Positions 6,549-7,218 of a DNA stretch of 7,218 bases are shown piece by piece. A program made the translations under genes and the position numbers. The notes beneath the pieces are model-generated. The model did not search any database. It was not told where the DNA came from and worked only from the letters and a program-made list of their open reading frames with translations. This stretch comes from Endomicrobium sp. (GTDB lineage: Bacteria; Elusimicrobiota; Endomicrobiia; Endomicrobiales; Endomicrobiaceae). How positions within the stretch are numbered: position 1 is the first letter of the stretch; the number at the start of each line of letters is the position of its first letter. The stretch lies in contig JAISLV010000120.1 in the NCBI GenBank assembly GCA_031277075.1, positions 1 through 7,218 on the forward strand, read 5' to 3'.

Positions 6549-7218
6549 TTATTGCCCTTGCCAAAATTTAACGCATATTCCGCCGTAAACAGCCGCGCCC
6601 GGCATAGGATAATCCGCAGTGAGTTCGTATTTAGAATCTCCGACGTTAATTCCCTTAATCCACAAACTTAAATATTCGTTTGCGGTATAATTTAAATTAA
6701 AGTCAAATGTGAAAAAACCGTCAAGTTTTACAGTGTTTGCGGCGTTTGTAAAAACTTTGTCTTTATAATAAACCGAAGCTGACAATGACAAATTCTCTAT
6801 CGGTTTAAACGTTAAAGAGTAGTTCAAAGTATGCGCCGCTCTGTATGGCAGTTCTTTTTTTGTAGACGCGTCTTTTGCGTTAAGATACGTGTAATTTAGC
6901 TTGTGAGAAAGAATAGAATTTATAATATGTCCTCCCTCTAGTTCAACGCCGTATTGACGGGCTTTGTCAAGGTTTTTTACGCGGGTTTCCCAAGTAAGCG
7001 GGTCGTATTCCCAAGCTATTAAATCTTTGCTGTCAATAAAAAAAGCCGTCGCGGAAAATCTTATTTTCTGTCTTGAATACTCAAATCCGAAATCGCCCGA
7101 AACGCCATGTTCGGGCTTTAAATCGGGGTTGCCATACATACTATACGACGGCTGATTCCAGTAAAGTTCCGTAAAAGCGGGCGCGCGCCACACCTTGCCC
7201 GCGTTTGCCGAAAACTTT
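6549..7218 (-). CDS. TonB-dependent receptor, C-terminal part (5'-partial)
   Basis: The frame runs off the right edge. 222 residues are visible, beginning SFSANAGKVWRAPAFTELYW. RAPAFTELY followed by NPDLKPE (residues 30-36) is a hallmark of the barrel of BtuB/FepA-type TonB-dependent receptors, here in about the last third of a protein normally over 600 residues long. The rest shows alternating amphipathic beta-strands (SATAFFIDSKDLI; YGVELEG; HTLNYSLTF; NLSLSASVYYKDKVF) and a closing YPMPGAAVYGGICVKFW. Such receptors import siderophores, cobalamin or other scarce ligands across the outer membrane using TonB-ExbBD energy. BtuB-like is my closest impression, but the plug and TonB box are outside the window, so the ligand is undetermined. 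The protein ends four residues past the usual terminal aromatic (FWQGQ). The GTG at 7193 is internal, not a start. A strong terminator follows. Confidence 0.9.
   Translation of the reverse strand, partial: KFSANAGKVWRAPAFTELYWNQPSYSMYGNPDLKPEHGVSGDFGFEYSRQKIRFSATAFFIDSKDLIAWEYDPLTWETRVKNLDKARQYGVELEGGHIINSILSHKLNYTYLNAKDASTKKELPYRAAHTLNYSLTFKPIENLSLSASVYYKDKVFTNAANTVKLDGFFTFDFNLNYTANEYLSLWIKGINVGDSKYELTADYPMPGAAVYGGICVKFWQGQ

Noticed and set aside
7191..7193. GTG as a start codon of a short outer-membrane protein
   Set aside because: The frame stays open to the window edge and the residues before it (SFSANAGK) continue the TonB-receptor strand, so the GTG encodes an internal Val.

Overview
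The window reads as a piece of a Gram-negative (diderm) chromosome. It holds an autotransporter-type outer-membrane protein, a TonB-dependent receptor, and the two enzymes of the carboxy(nor)spermidine route to polyamines. The DNA is fairly AT-rich with A/T homopolymer tracts. From this combination I would guess an Elusimicrobiota/Endomicrobium-like gut bacterium, but Campylobacterota and other diderm lineages also use this polyamine route, so the phylum is a low-confidence inference. There is no rRNA, tRNA, transposase or CRISPR array.

Layout. Positions 1-3518 (+) hold the 3' part of a giant autotransporter-like gene that is already open at the left edge. Six tandem repeats of about 87-91 residues form the visible passenger, followed by a seventh degenerate unit, a helical linker, a roughly 266-residue beta-barrel, and an unusual 114-residue tail after the barrel. 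Positions 3519-3785 are a repeat-derived convergent intergenic region. It contains an 8-bp degenerate tandem repeat, a 50-bp tandem duplication carrying a perfect palindrome, and a terminator usable from both sides.

Positions 3786-5051 (-) encode a carboxynorspermidine/carboxyspermidine synthase (saccharopine-dehydrogenase-like). Positions 5181-6281 (-) encode carboxynorspermidine decarboxylase (NspC). The decarboxylase comes first in transcription order. The 129-bp gap between them contains a long hairpin and an 8-bp tandem duplication. A good extended -10 promoter lies about 140 bp before nspC. Positions 6549-7218 (-) are the C-terminal third of a TonB-dependent receptor, running off the right edge and closed by a strong intrinsic terminator at 6471-6515.

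How the genes work together. The two minus-strand enzymes make one pathway: aspartate semialdehyde plus a diamine gives carboxy(nor)spermidine, which NspC decarboxylates to (nor)spermidine. The autotransporter and the receptor are independent envelope genes, each separated from the polyamine pair by a terminator. I see no clearly new multi-gene system. The most unusual items are the autotransporter's repeat architecture with an invariant Gln/His pair, its post-barrel tail, and the palindromic tandem duplication after it.
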